Source of the DNA: an uncultured Maribacter sp.
GTDB taxonomy: Bacteria; Bacteroidota; Bacteroidia; Flavobacteriales; Flavobacteriaceae
Direction of reading: 5' to 3'
NCBI RefSeq assembly: GCF_947496775.1
Contig: NZ_CANMDU010000005.1
Coordinates: 186,001 to 250,000, forward strand
Length of the DNA stretch: 64,000 nt
The first letter of the stretch is position 1. Each line of letters starts with the position of its first letter. The position numbers and the translations under genes were made by a program. This document shows positions 7,632 through 16,848 of the stretch, one piece after another. The notes beneath the pieces are model-generated. The model saw nothing but the letters and a program-made list of their open reading frames with translations, ran no database searches and was not told where the DNA came from.

Positions 7632-8113
7632 ACTTCCTAAAACACCAAATTCACTTTTTAGAAAGCATACAATGCGAATTACACAATATCCTAATAGATA
7701 AAGAAAGTACAGCGTACGATGCTTGCATTTTTAGTGTTAAAAACCAAATAGTAATTAGTCGAAAATCTAAAATTACGCCTAAAAAAGTTGGACAATTTGT
7801 TACTATTTGGAAACGAAACAAAGCTCAAATTACTACCCCATATACGCAAGAAGATAATTTCGACTACTTTATTATTCTTTGCGTGAATGCAGAAAAAAAA
7901 GGGCTATTTATTTTTCCTAAAGAAACTCTTATACAAAAGAGTATTATTAGCACACAAAAGAAAGAGGGAAAAAGAGGCATACGCGTTTATCCAAGTTGGG
8001 ATTCACCAACTAGCCTTTTAGCCATGAAAACGCAAAAGTGGCAACAACAATATTTTATATTACTACCTGCCGAAACCACCAAAAAGGAACACTACAAAAA
8101 ATTATTTTCCTAA
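7628..8113 (+). CDS. MepB family protein
   Basis: 161 aa, similar in layout to Staphylococcus MepB, a small protein encoded with the MepRA multidrug-efflux genes and of unknown biochemical role. Conserved stretches include the N-terminal YDACIFSVKNQ, VGQFVTIWKRN near residue 59, FIFPKETLIQK near 100, and GKRGIRVYPSWD near 120. It starts with ATG overlapping the regulator's stop in an ATGA junction, so the two are translationally coupled. It has no efflux pump beside it here. The name is based on recalled family features. Confidence 0.75.
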   Translation: MNFLKHQIHFLESIQCELHNILIDKESTAYDACIFSVKNQIVISRKSKITPKKVGQFVTIWKRNKAQITTPYTQEDNFDYFIILCVNAEKKGLFIFPKETLIQKSIISTQKKEGKRGIRVYPSWDSPTSLLAMKTQKWQQQYFILLPAETTKKEHYKKLFS

Positions 8114-8144
8114 AATAAATTTTCTTAATCATTTATTTATCGTA

Positions 8145-8156
8145 ATATTGCAATAT
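8145..8156. promoter_or_regulatory. Putative ArsR operator O1 overlapping the arsR promoter
   Basis: The perfect 12-base palindrome ATATTGCAATAT lies 15 bases upstream of the arsR ATG. It overlaps TAATATTG (8143-8150), one mismatch from the -7 consensus TAnnTTTG. The same core recurs upstream of the next gene, which supports autorepression by ArsR. Confidence 0.6.
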
Positions 8157-8171
8157 ACAAATACAGAAAAA

Positions 8172-8504
8172 ATGGGCTTAGCTAAATCAGAGATTTTTAC
8201 AGACAAACAAAATGCAATTTCCACTTTTGCTAAAGTATTTGGTCACCCGGCGAGAGTTGCCATACTAGAACATCTTTTTGCTACAAACACTTGTATTTGT
8301 GGAGATTTAGTCGATGTAATAGGACTAGCTCAACCAACAATCTCTCAACATTTAAAGGAGCTAAAAAATGTAGGGTTAATTAAAGGAAATGTAGAAGGCA
8401 CCAGTGTGTGTTATTGTATACATAAAGAAAACTGGAAAAGTATGAAGTCTGTAATCAATACATTTCTTGACCAAGATATTACTACCAAAACAGATTGTTG
8501 TTAA
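8172..8504 (+). CDS. arsR: ArsR-family metalloregulatory repressor
   Basis: 110 aa from the ATG at 8172; an in-frame TTG at 8148 lies within the operator and is rejected. The winged helix shows LAQPTISQHLKELKNVGLI as the recognition region. Two cysteine pairs could bind arsenite: CIC (41, 43) in the helix-3 position of classical ArsR, and CYC (80, 82) in the wing. The protein also ends in vicinal Cys109-Cys110. Without arsenite it should sit on the ATTGCAAT palindromes and block the operon; arsenite releases it. It heads the arsR-DUF6428-phosphatase-ACR3 cluster. Confidence 0.93.
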   Translation: MGLAKSEIFTDKQNAISTFAKVFGHPARVAILEHLFATNTCICGDLVDVIGLAQPTISQHLKELKNVGLIKGNVEGTSVCYCIHKENWKSMKSVINTFLDQDITTKTDCC

Positions 8505-8528
8505 AAAAATTTATATACCTCTATTATA

Positions 8529-8548
8529 ATATTGCAATAAAACAATAT
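8529..8548. promoter_or_regulatory. Putative ArsR operator O2 upstream of the DUF6428 gene
   Basis: The core TATTGCAATA (8530-8539) is repeated from the arsR promoter, and a second half site CAATAT follows at 8543-8548. TAATATTG at 8527-8534 again resembles a -7 element, 18 bases before the ATG. This implies a second ArsR-controlled promoter inside the operon. Confidence 0.55.
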
Positions 8549-8552
8549 AACT

Positions 8553-9023
8553 ATGAAATTATCCGAAATAAAAAAACATTTAACTTACTTAGAAAAAATT
8601 GCATTTGAACTCCCTAACGGACAATTAGTTCCGAAACATTTTCACGTAACCGAAATTGGAGAAGTGACAAAAAAATTTATTGACTGTGGCGGCACATTAA
8701 GACATGATAAAGTTATAAATTTTCAGCTATGGAATGCTAATGATTATAATCACAGACTATATCCGGAAAAATTAGTGCATATTATAGAATTATCTGAAAA
8801 AGTTTTAAAATTAGATGATTTAGATATTGAAGTTGAATATCAAGGGGAGACCATAGAGAAATTTGGATTAGATTTTGACGGAACTAATTTTTTATTAACT
8901 ACCAAACAAACAGATTGCTTAGCCAAGGACAATTGTGGTGTTCCAGAAAATAAATCTAAAATTAATCTATCAGAACTTCAAACAACAAACAATACTTGCA
9001 ACCCAAATTCTGGTTGTTGCTAA
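8553..9023 (+). CDS. DUF6428 family protein of arsenic clusters, Cys-rich C terminus
   Basis: 156 aa. The body (about residues 1-120) contains PKHFHVTEIG near residue 27, a conserved FIDCGGTLR, and FQLWNANDYNHRL, which I recognise as the DUF6428 family commonly encoded with ArsR and ACR3 in Bacteroidota. Its function is unknown. The His/Glu pattern (HFHVTEIG) could hold a metal. The tail is rich in Cys, ending NTCNPNSGCC, like the CC end of the neighbouring ArsR, which suggests arsenite or thiol chemistry (inference). It lies 49 bases after arsR with its own operator copy, and 17 bases before the phosphatase gene. Confidence 0.78.
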   Translation: MKLSEIKKHLTYLEKIAFELPNGQLVPKHFHVTEIGEVTKKFIDCGGTLRHDKVINFQLWNANDYNHRLYPEKLVHIIELSEKVLKLDDLDIEVEYQGETIEKFGLDFDGTNFLLTTKQTDCLAKDNCGVPENKSKINLSELQTTNNTCNPNSGCC

Positions 9024-9040
9024 ATTATAATATATAACAA

Positions 9041-9652
9041 ATGCTTTACCCTGAAATAACAAAACAAATAGAGGCTTTAGATAGCAGTACTATTTCTGAA
9101 GAACGAAAAAATATTTTAACTCCTTTAATTACTTTTATCCAGAATAAAAAGAATAATAAGGATGATATAAGATTAAATTTCATTTGCACACATAACTCTA
9201 GAAGAAGTCATCTTTCTCAAGTATGGGCTCAGACTTTAGCTTCGCATTTTAATATTAAAAACGTTTTTTCTTACTCTGGAGGAACGGAAGCTACTGCCCT
9301 TTTCCCAATGGCAGCAAAAGCACTAGAAAATTCTGGATTTCGAATTAACACTATTTCAAATGAAAACAATCCTGTTTATAACATAAAGAATAGTCAAAAT
9401 AACCACCCAATCATTGGATTCTCCAAAACTTACGACGATAATTTTAATCCGTCTTCAGAATTTGCAGCAATACTAACCTGCTCCAGTGCAGATAAAGGTT
9501 GCCCGTTTATTGCGGGTGCCGAGAAGCGTATACCTATCACATTTGAGGACCCTAAAGCTTTTGATAATACTCCGGAACAAGAAGAAAAATATTTAGAAAG
9601 AAGTATACAAATAGCCACAGAACTACATTATGTTTTTTCTGAGGTTAAATAG
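9041..9652 (+). CDS. LMW-phosphatase-fold arsenate reductase
   Basis: 203 aa, longer at the N terminus than the usual 130-140 aa of thioredoxin-coupled ArsC. The phosphatase loop CX5R is CTHNSRRS with Cys49 and Arg55. Two further cysteines spaced seven apart (Cys147, Cys154 in CSSADKGC) match the Cys82/Cys89 relay of thioredoxin-linked ArsC, and EDP (Asp170) fits the general-acid Asp. It should reduce arsenate to arsenite for export by the ACR3 pump encoded 11 bases downstream. The family is often labelled protein-tyrosine phosphatase; cysteine spacing and context favour arsenate reduction. Confidence 0.87.
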   Translation: MLYPEITKQIEALDSSTISEERKNILTPLITFIQNKKNNKDDIRLNFICTHNSRRSHLSQVWAQTLASHFNIKNVFSYSGGTEATALFPMAAKALENSGFRINTISNENNPVYNIKNSQNNHPIIGFSKTYDDNFNPSSEFAAILTCSSADKGCPFIAGAEKRIPITFEDPKAFDNTPEQEEKYLERSIQIATELHYVFSEVK

Positions 9653-9663
9653 GATTTATTAAA

Positions 9664-10695
9664 ATGCAAAAAAAATTAAGTTTTTTAGATAGCAAATTAA
9701 CTCTTTGGATTTTTATTGCTATGATATTAGGAGTTGGTTTGGGACATTTTTTTCCGTCTATACCAAATCATATTAATTCGGTGAGCTCAGGAAGCACTAA
9801 TATCCCAATTGCTATTGGGTTAATATTAATGATGTATCCTCCATTAGCAAAAGTAAACTACCAACTTTTACCTAAAGTTTTTAAAGATGTAAAAGTCTTA
9901 TCAATTTCGTTAATTCTTAATTGGATTATTGGTCCAGTTCTAATGTTTATACTAGCTATTACCTTTTTAAAAGACTATCCTGAATATATGGTTGGTCTAA
10001 TTTTAATAGGATTAGCCAGATGTATTGCTATGGTTTTAGTCTGGAATGATTTAGCGGAAGGTAGTAGCGAATATGGAGCCGGTTTAGTTGCACTTAATAG
10101 TATTTTTCAGGTTTTTGCCTATAGTTTTTATGCTTGGTTATTTATAACCATATTACCCCCTTACTTTGGTTTTGAAGGAGCAATAGTAAACATCTCTATA
10201 AATACTGTTGCAGAAAGTGTAGCAATTTATCTAGGAATTCCTTTTATATTAGGTATTCTAAGTAGATTCTTATTAGTACGATTAAAAGGAGAAGAATGGT
10301 ATACCCAAAAATTTATACCGACTGTTTCTCCTATGACATTAATAGCTTTATTATTTACTATCATAGTAATGTTTTCCCTAAAAGGAGAACTCATAGTAAA
10401 AATTCCTATGGATGTTTTAATAATTGCAGTACCACTTTTAATCTATTTTACACTAATGTTTGGAATCGGTTTTTTTACGAGTAAATTGGCTGGTGCTAAT
10501 TACGCAAAAAATGCAGCTATTTCTTTTACTGCAGCTGGTAATAACTTTGAGCTTGCAATAGCTGTTGCCATTGCTGTTTTTGGATTAAATTCTGGGCAAG
10601 CATTTGCAGGTGTTATTGGCCCCCTGGTAGAAGTACCAGCCTTGATACTATTAGTTAAAGTGGCATTTGCATTAAAGAAAAAATTCTATACGTAA
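9664..10695 (+). CDS. acr3: ACR3-type arsenite efflux transporter
   Basis: 343 aa with about ten transmembrane helices, typical of the ACR3 (arsenical resistance-3) family, which exports arsenite using the proton gradient. The signature [15 protein letters not shown] contains the essential conserved Cys near residue 121. A second conserved region is [20 protein letters not shown] near residue 290, with [12 protein letters not shown] close to the end. It is the last gene of the ars cluster, 11 bases after the reductase. No hairpin terminator was found in the following 170 bases. Confidence 0.95.
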   Translation: MQKKLSFLDSKLTLWIFIAMILGVGLGHFFPSIPNHINSVSSGSTNIPIAIGLILMMYPPLAKVNYQLLPKVFKDVKVLSISLILNWIIGPVLMFILAITFLKDYPEYMVGLILIGLARCIAMVLVWNDLAEGSSEYGAGLVALNSIFQVFAYSFYAWLFITILPPYFGFEGAIVNISINTVAESVAIYLGIPFILGILSRFLLVRLKGEEWYTQKFIPTVSPMTLIALLFTIIVMFSLKGELIVKIPMDVLIIAVPLLIYFTLMFGIGFFTSKLAGANYAKNAAISFTAAGNNFELAIAVAIAVFGLNSGQAFAGVIGPLVEVPALILLVKVAFALKKKFYT

Positions 10696-10869
10696 CACTC
10701 TCTTTTTCTTTAGGTTTTTATCAAAGTATTCTTTCTTACTAACATATGCAACCAGCGTATTTTTAGTTTTTTAGATATTATGTTATACTTAAACAATAAA
10801 TACAACGTTTAAAAAAGGTGTAAATTAATTCTTACATTTAAGAGCTATTACTAACTTTCGAATCTATTA

Positions 10870-12063
10870 ATGATAACAGTACCTAAACATATTAACGAAA
10901 TAGAAAGGTTAAATGCTTTAAGGTCATATGCCATATTAGATACCCCTCCGCAATTAGAGTTTGATAATCTTACTAAAATGGCATCCGAAATATGCCAAAC
11001 ACCTATTTCATTAATAAATTTTGTTGATGCAACTAGAGTTTGGTCTAAGTCCAATTACGGATTGGAAGTTACGGAAGCCCCAAGAGAAAAGACATTTTGC
11101 ACCCATGTAATAAACAATAAGGATGGCTTATTTATTATCCCAGATTCTAGGGTAGATATTCGTTTTAAACGAAACCCATATGTTGAAGATTATCCGAATA
11201 TTGTTTTTTACGCCTCTTTTCCTATACTGAGCAAAGACGGCATCCCTATAGGGAATCTTTGTGTTATAGATAACATTCCAAGAAAACTCACACAACAACA
11301 AATTGATTCGCTCAAGGTTTTAACGGATCAAGCAATGCATCTTTTAGAGTACCATAAAAGCAAAAAGATAAATTTAGAGTTAGAAGAAAAAAACAACGAA
11401 TTAGAGAGCTTTGCATATATTGCTGCCCATGATTTAAAAGCTCCATTAAATAATATATACTCCTTATCTTCTTTATTATCTGATATGTATTTAAACAAAT
11501 TGGACGAAGACGGCATAACCATTATAAACCATATAAAAAACTCCTCTAATAAACTAAAAGAACTAATTAATGGGGTTTTAGAATATAGCAAAAGTCCCGA
11601 CATCTTAAAAACCACAAAATCTCATGTAAAAATTTCTCATTTACAAGAAGAACTTATTGAGCTACTAAGTTTCAACAATACCATATCCCTAACAATAAAT
11701 TCTGAATTAAATACTATTTACACCAATAAGTCTGCCCTTGATCAAATACTATTAAATCTTATAGAAAATGCTATAAAGTATAACGATAAGGATAAAACCA
11801 AAATTAGTATTGGCGTTTCTGAAGAAAATGAAAAATATCTTTTTTACGTTCAAGATAACGGACCCGGTATAGCTAAAAACCAACAAGAAAAAATTTTCGA
11901 TATTTTCAAAACTATATCCAGTAAGGATAAATATGGACAAAAAGGTAATGGGATCGGACTAGCTACTGTAAAAAAATTAATTGAAAAAATGGGTGGAAAA
12001 ATCCATATTAAATCTAACGAAGGAGAAGGATGTAAGTTTGTTTTTAGTATTAATAAAAACTAA
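10870..12063 (+). CDS. GAF-domain sensor histidine kinase
   Basis: 397 aa, without transmembrane segments, hence cytoplasmic. The N-terminal GAF domain (about 25-160, starting LDTPPQLEFDNLTKMASEIC) may sense a small ligand or redox state. The kinase core follows: H box AYIAAHDLKAPLNN (His near 189), N box ILLNLIENAIKYND, G1 box DNGPGIA and G2 box GNGIGLATV. It should autophosphorylate and pass phosphate to a response regulator, but none is encoded next to it. The gene stands alone, converging on the nitronate monooxygenase-like gene. Confidence 0.92.
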   Translation: MITVPKHINEIERLNALRSYAILDTPPQLEFDNLTKMASEICQTPISLINFVDATRVWSKSNYGLEVTEAPREKTFCTHVINNKDGLFIIPDSRVDIRFKRNPYVEDYPNIVFYASFPILSKDGIPIGNLCVIDNIPRKLTQQQIDSLKVLTDQAMHLLEYHKSKKINLELEEKNNELESFAYIAAHDLKAPLNNIYSLSSLLSDMYLNKLDEDGITIINHIKNSSNKLKELINGVLEYSKSPDILKTTKSHVKISHLQEELIELLSFNNTISLTINSELNTIYTNKSALDQILLNLIENAIKYNDKDKTKISIGVSEENEKYLFYVQDNGPGIAKNQQEKIFDIFKTISSKDKYGQKGNGIGLATVKKLIEKMGGKIHIKSNEGEGCKFVFSINKN

Positions 12064-12075
12064 TTTTTAAATTTT

Positions 12076-13035
12076 CTAGGGAGTTAAAATACCTCCATTC
12101 GCCGCTACTTTATTTTGCGCTTGGTTAAATTCCATCACCATAGTATCTATAATTTCTTTCACTGATTTTATGTCTGTAATCAATGCTGATACCTGCCCTA
12201 TTTCTAATTCACCTTCTTCCAAATCCCCCTCGAACATACCTTTTTTTGCCCGTGCTCTCCCCAACACCGCTTTCAGTTTTTCAACCGTGGCCCCTGAACG
12301 ATAAACCTCTTGGACATCTTTATAAAACTTATTTTTTAACAAACGGACCGGTGCAAGCTCCTTTAAAGTTAATTCTGTATCTCCTTCCTTAGCATCTACA
12401 ACCATTTCTTTAAAATTTATGTGCGAAGATGCTTCATGACTAGCAACAAATCTACTTCCAACCTGCACTCCATCTGCTCCTAAAACCATAGAAGCCAACA
12501 TCGCCTCTCCGGTTGCTATTCCTCCAGCCGCTATAATAGGAATACGTATGTATTTTTTTACTAAAGGAATCAAGGTTATCGTGGTAGATTCATCTCTTCC
12601 ATTATGGCCACCTGCTTCAAAACCTTCCGCCACTATAGCATCTACTCCAGCTTCTTGTGCTTTTAAAGCAAATTTAAGGCTACTAACTACATGTATTACT
12701 TTTATTCCTTTTTCCCTTAATAATGGAGTCCATACCTTTGGATTACCAGCAGATGTAAAGACTATTTTCACCTTTAAATCTATAATTATCTTAAATATTT
12801 CTTCCAGATTAGGATACAACATCGGTACATTAACCCCAAATGGTTTATCCGTTGCCTCTTTACATTTAATAATATGTTTTTTTAGAACATCTGGATACAT
12901 ACTACCAGCACCAATAACCCCTAACCCGCCTGCATTGGAGACGGCAGACGCCAAACGCCAACCACTAGCCCAAATCATTCCGCCTTGAATAATTGGATAT
13001 TGAATTCCAAACAAATCAGTTATTCTATTCTTCAT
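12076..13035 (-). CDS. Nitronate monooxygenase / flavin-dependent NAD(P)H oxidoreductase family protein
   Basis: 319 aa TIM-barrel of the 2-nitropropane dioxygenase-like family, FMN-dependent. Seen are IQYPIIQGGMIWASG at the N terminus, EGFEAGGHNGRD (the glycine-rich phosphate loop with His, about residue 139), IPIIAAGGIATGEAM and LGADGVQVGSRFVAS, all family hallmarks. Class I nitronate monooxygenases detoxify propionate 3-nitronate, but the same family includes FabK-like enoyl reductases and other oxidoreductases, so the substrate is open. It is 30 bases downstream of mnmA on the same strand, possibly cotranscribed. Confidence 0.87.
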   Translation of the reverse strand: MKNRITDLFGIQYPIIQGGMIWASGWRLASAVSNAGGLGVIGAGSMYPDVLKKHIIKCKEATDKPFGVNVPMLYPNLEEIFKIIIDLKVKIVFTSAGNPKVWTPLLREKGIKVIHVVSSLKFALKAQEAGVDAIVAEGFEAGGHNGRDESTTITLIPLVKKYIRIPIIAAGGIATGEAMLASMVLGADGVQVGSRFVASHEASSHINFKEMVVDAKEGDTELTLKELAPVRLLKNKFYKDVQEVYRSGATVEKLKAVLGRARAKKGMFEGDLEEGELEIGQVSALITDIKSVKEIIDTMVMEFNQAQNKVAANGGILTP

Positions 13036-13065
13036 AATTTGAAATTATATTTTTTTTTAGATTGA

Positions 13066-14256
13066 CTACGAAATTACCCCAGACCCTAACAATTCATCTT
13101 CCATATACCAGGCTACAAATTGTCCTTCCGTAATTGCAGATTGCGGCTCTACAAAATCTACATACAACCCATTAGACACTCTAACTATGATAGCCTCTTC
13201 TAAGACCTGTCTGTAGCGTATTCGAGCTTTTAGCGTAAGAGATTCTCCAATTTTTAAAGCTAAATCTGGTCGCACCCAATGAATTTCTTCAGCCGAAACA
13301 AACAGAGTATTTCTATATAGACCAGGGTGGCTTTTTCCTTGCCCTGCATAAATGACATTTTCTTCAACGTCTGTATCAATTACAAACAACGGCTCCTTAG
13401 TTCCACCAACATCCAATCCTTTTCTCTGCCCTTTTGTAAAATAGTGAGCGCCTTGATGTTCTCCTACTTTTTTTCCTTCAGAAACTGTATACATGGGCTT
13501 CTCCGAAGAAAAGTATAATTTATCCTCCATAGTATTAAAGCCCGCAACTTCTCTTGTATAAAAAGGGTGCGTACTAGGAATTTCCACAATTATTCCTTTT
13601 TTAGGCTTTAATTTTTGTTGTAAAAAATCTGGCAACCTCACCTTTCCTATAAAACAAAGTCCTTGAGAATCTTTTTTATCTGCAGTAATTAAATTCATTT
13701 TTGCTGCAATTTCTCTTACTTCGGGCTTTTGTAATTCCCCAATAGGAAATAATGTTTTAGATAACTGTTCTTGAGAAAGTTGACATAAAAAATAAGACTG
13801 ATCCTTATTACCATCTTTTCCCGCTAAAAGCTGAAAAGTCTCAGTACCATCTTCATTTTTAATAATACCCTTTCTACAATAATGCCCTGTTGCAACATAA
13901 TCAGCTCCGAGTTGCATTGCAATTTTCATAAAAACATCAAATTTAATTTCTCTATTACAAAGCACATCTGGGTTCGGTGTTCTTCCCATTTCATATTCAT
14001 GAAACATATAATCTACAATCCGCTCCTTATACTCCCCACTTAAATCAACAGTCTGAAACGGAATACCGAGTTTTTCGGCCACTATAAGAGCATCATTACT
14101 ATCTTCTAACCATGGACATTCCTCAGATATAGTAACAGTATCATCATGCCAATTTTTCATAAACAACCCTATAACATCGTACCCCTGCTCCTTTAACAAA
14201 TAAGCTGCTACGCTAGAATCCACACCACCAGAAAGGCCTACTACTACTTTTTTCAT
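13066..14256 (-). CDS. mnmA: tRNA-specific 2-thiouridylase MnmA
   Basis: 396 aa. MnmA adenylates and thiolates uridine 34 of tRNA-Lys, -Glu and -Gln. The ATP-binding PP-loop GLSGGVDSS is at residues 7-15. The two catalytic cysteines are Cys100 in NPDVLCNRE and Cys201 in GLCFIGK. The C-terminal beta-barrel tRNA-binding part includes [11 protein letters not shown] and [10 protein letters not shown]. Length is slightly above the typical 360-370, with an insertion around residues 230-250 ([20 protein letters not shown]). A TAnnTTTG element lies 19 bases upstream of the ATG. Confidence 0.97.
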   Translation of the reverse strand: MKKVVVGLSGGVDSSVAAYLLKEQGYDVIGLFMKNWHDDTVTISEECPWLEDSNDALIVAEKLGIPFQTVDLSGEYKERIVDYMFHEYEMGRTPNPDVLCNREIKFDVFMKIAMQLGADYVATGHYCRKGIIKNEDGTETFQLLAGKDGNKDQSYFLCQLSQEQLSKTLFPIGELQKPEVREIAAKMNLITADKKDSQGLCFIGKVRLPDFLQQKLKPKKGIIVEIPSTHPFYTREVAGFNTMEDKLYFSSEKPMYTVSEGKKVGEHQGAHYFTKGQRKGLDVGGTKEPLFVIDTDVEENVIYAGQGKSHPGLYRNTLFVSAEEIHWVRPDLALKIGESLTLKARIRYRQVLEEAIIVRVSNGLYVDFVEPQSAITEGQFVAWYMEDELLGSGVIS

Positions 14257-14275
14257 TTTATCAATATATCAACTG

Positions 14276-14283
14276 CAAAAATA
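14276..14283 (-). promoter_or_regulatory. Putative -7 promoter element of mnmA
   Basis: TATTTTTG on the minus strand, an exact TAnnTTTG match, ends 19 bases upstream of the mnmA start. Confidence 0.5.
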
Positions 14284-14330
14284 CAAAATTAGAAGTGAGC
14301 CATATTTTAAGAAAAAAACAATAAATTAGG

Positions 14331-14366
14331 TTTTGTTTAATTTTTTATTATATTTGTTAAACAAAA
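14331..14366 (+). promoter_or_regulatory. 10-bp dyad surrounding a -7 element, upstream of the fasciclin gene
   Basis: TTTTGTTTAA (14331-14340) and TTAAACAAAA (14357-14366) form a perfect dyad with a 16-base spacer. The spacer ends in TATATTTG (14349-14356), an exact -7 element. A dyad spanning the -33 to -7 spacer is typical of a MerR-type or similar dimeric regulator, which is inference. The start codon is 112 bases further, leaving a long leader. Confidence 0.55.
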
Positions 14367-14478
14367 TATATTAATCGAAATAGTTATAATATATTGAAAA
14401 ACATATAATTACATAACCATTTATTTATTTAGTTTAACAATTAATCAAAATTAATAAACAAAATTTAAATCCCTAACT

Positions 14479-16470
14479 ATGAAAAATTTTAGAAAATTTA
14501 AAAGCTTTTTAACACTCCTCTTCTTTAGTCTCGCAATATTCTCCTGCGACAAAAATGATGACACCCCAACCATTAAAACGAATGAAGTTAGCATAACCGC
14601 CACAGCACAAGCAACGGATGCATTAAATTCTTTAGTCGCCGCATTAATACAAGCAGACGCGGGTTTAGTGGAAGCTCTAAATGACGAAACAGCAACGTAC
14701 ACTGTTTTTGCCCCAACAAATAACGCATTTACTAGTTTATTAGAAAGCCTAGACAACTATAACTCTTTAGAAGATTTTGACACAGAAGAAGAAAAAGTAT
14801 TACTCGCTCAAATTCTTAAATATCATGTTATTGCAGATATTGCAGCTAAATCCACTGATCTTAGTGATAACCAAATGATTACAACTCTACAAGGAGAAGA
14901 TGTAATTATAAACTTAGATACGTCTTCAGTATCTATTACAGACAAAACTAGCACGGAAGCAACTGTTACAGCTGTAGATATTATGGCTTCAAATGGCGTA
15001 GTTCATTTAATAAATAAAGTTCTTTTACCTCAGGAAGTGATTGATGCATTAAATACAACTGGTAACCTAGTAAGCATTGTTGTAGAAACCGAACCTCTAT
15101 CTATTTTAGAGGCTGCAGTTATTAAAGCAGATCTTGTTGACACATTATCTAGCGATGGACCTTTCACTGTATTTGCCCCTACAAATGATGCCTTTTTAGC
15201 TTTATTAGATGCTTTAGGTGATAATTATAATAGTCTTGACGATTTTGATACCACAGAAGAATTAGAATTACTAAAAAATATTTTATTATACCATGTAATT
15301 CCAAATGCCACAGTAATGGCTGCAGACTTAACCGCTGGTGATGTAAATACGGCGTTTACAAATAACTCTATAACTATTATAGATAATCAAGGAACATTTA
15401 CTTTAGGAGACGCTTCTGATACAGACACAAACATAACCGGAACAGATATACTAGCTTCTAATGGTGTTGCCCACACTATAGACAAAGTTCTTCTACCGCA
15501 AGCAGCAATAGATTATGTAGCAACTTTAAACTTAAAAACAATAGTTGAATTAGCGGTCGAAACTAACGATTTAAGTATTCTTGTTAGCACATTACAACAA
15601 GCAGATGCCGGATTAGTAGATACCCTTTCTGGTGATGGACCATTTACAGTTTTTGCACCTACAAATGATGCCTTTACCGCATTATTAGAAAGTTTAGGTG
15701 ATGAATATAATACCGTTGCAGACTTTGACACTGACGAAGAAAAAGCTCTACTTGTTAAAATCCTCACCTATCACGTAATTGGCAATACGACTGCTCTTTC
15801 TACAGATTTAACAGACCAACAAGAGATTACAACACTACAATCAGAAAAAATAACTATTGGGTTAACTGGTGGGGTTTACATAAATGATGCTACAGACACA
15901 CCTGCTCAGGTAACTACTGCAGACATTATAGCTAGTAATGGTGTGGTACATATTATAGACAAAGTATTATTACCACAGGAGGTTTTAGATATTCTTAATC
16001 CAAATATTGTACAAAAAGCGCAAAGCGTACCAGATTTAAGCCTCTTAGTTGATGCACTTATACAAGCAGATGCAGGTTTGGTAGAAACTTTAAGCGGAGA
16101 CGGACCATTTACAGTTTTTGCACCAACTAACGACGCATTTGCGGCTCTTTTAGATATTTTAGGAAATGAATATAACAGTTTAGCTGATTTTGATACCGCG
16201 GAAGAAAAAACAATCTTAACAAAAATACTAACATACCATGTTGTTTCAGGAGCAGCTGTACAATCCTCAGATTTATCCAACCACCAAGAAATAATTCCAT
16301 TACAAGGAGAATCCATTTTCGCACTAGTACATAATGGCGTTGGATTACGGGATAAAACATCAACTGACGCAAATGTAACTGCTGCAGATGTTATTACTAG
16401 CAATGGAGTTGTTCATATAATAGACAAAGTTTTATTACCACAGGAAGTTCTTGACGCATTAGGGCATTAA
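14479..16470 (+). CDS. Lipoprotein with four fasciclin (FAS1) domains
   Basis: 663 aa. The signal peptide ends in a lipobox (AIFSC, lipid Cys near 23), so it is membrane-anchored and probably surface-exposed. Four tandem FAS1 domains of about 150-155 residues follow. Each contains TVFAPTN(D/N)AF (H1 region) and ends with a VVH(I/L)I-type H2 motif and KVLLPQ. Domains 2-4 share the GDGPFTVFAPTNDAF block almost unchanged, indicating duplication. FAS1 domains mediate adhesion or matrix binding; bacterial roles are poorly known. The gene has its own dyad-containing promoter and a long 5' leader. It reads towards yidC. Confidence 0.95.
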   Translation: MKNFRKFKSFLTLLFFSLAIFSCDKNDDTPTIKTNEVSITATAQATDALNSLVAALIQADAGLVEALNDETATYTVFAPTNNAFTSLLESLDNYNSLEDFDTEEEKVLLAQILKYHVIADIAAKSTDLSDNQMITTLQGEDVIINLDTSSVSITDKTSTEATVTAVDIMASNGVVHLINKVLLPQEVIDALNTTGNLVSIVVETEPLSILEAAVIKADLVDTLSSDGPFTVFAPTNDAFLALLDALGDNYNSLDDFDTTEELELLKNILLYHVIPNATVMAADLTAGDVNTAFTNNSITIIDNQGTFTLGDASDTDTNITGTDILASNGVAHTIDKVLLPQAAIDYVATLNLKTIVELAVETNDLSILVSTLQQADAGLVDTLSGDGPFTVFAPTNDAFTALLESLGDEYNTVADFDTDEEKALLVKILTYHVIGNTTALSTDLTDQQEITTLQSEKITIGLTGGVYINDATDTPAQVTTADIIASNGVVHIIDKVLLPQEVLDILNPNIVQKAQSVPDLSLLVDALIQADAGLVETLSGDGPFTVFAPTNDAFAALLDILGNEYNSLADFDTAEEKTILTKILTYHVVSGAAVQSSDLSNHQEIIPLQGESIFALVHNGVGLRDKTSTDANVTAADVITSNGVVHIIDKVLLPQEVLDALGH

Positions 16471-16793
16471 TTAAACACCCTGAGTAATATTAGGTTGCAA
16501 ACCCTTATTCTTGTTTTCATAGAGCAATTTTAAGGGTTTTGCTATTTCGTAAACATACTCATTAGTGCCAAAATACAAAACCACAAAAGCAAACAAATAC
16601 TCTTAATTCTTATTAAAGAGTAAGAAAAAACTTTCTTTATTTATTGAATATGAGATAGTTAAAAAACACATACAACACAACTAAGATAATTAACATACAA
16701 AAAAGTCGGTTTGGCAACTATATCTTTTTTTTGCTTACAAACAGTTGCATCTTTGAAATCCCAAATCTTACCATAGATACCAACCCAAAAAAC
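16471..16793. other. Intergenic region between fasciclin and yidC genes
   Basis: Convergent spacer. Only a weak imperfect hairpin (AACCCTTA near 16500 with TAAGGGTT near 16530) is visible after the fasciclin stop. No ORF of note was seen. The strong terminator at 16794-16826 closes the region. Confidence 0.5.
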
Positions 16794-16826
16794 AAAATGC
16801 CCAGATTTTTATAATCTGGGCATTTT
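16794..16826 (-). terminator. Bidirectional intrinsic terminator downstream of yidC
   Basis: A 14-bp perfect stem (core ATGCCCAGATT / AATCTGGGCAT) with a 5-base loop is flanked by A-rich sequence on the left and a T-run on the right, so it can work in both directions. It begins 23 bases after the yidC stop. Confidence 0.85.
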
Positions 16827-16848
16827 TTATTTCAATTATTATGTCTTA

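Noticed and set aside
7628-8113. MepB gene as part of a multidrug-efflux locus
   Set aside because: No MATE pump or MarR regulator is adjacent, so only the family name is kept.
12548-12988. Plus-strand open frame of 146 codons opposite the nitronate monooxygenase-like gene
   Set aside because: The minus-strand gene is a full-length conserved enzyme; the plus-strand product has no recognisable pattern.
15906-16403. Long minus-strand open frame of 165 codons inside the fasciclin gene
   Set aside because: It lies antisense to repeated FAS1 domains with strong coding character on the plus strand; similar shadows occur opposite the other FAS1 copies.
16500-16540. Possible terminator of the fasciclin gene (GCAAACCCTTA ... 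TAAGGGTTTTGC)
   Set aside because: The stem has a bulge, the loop is over 20 bases and there is no good T-run, so it is noted only as a weak hairpin.
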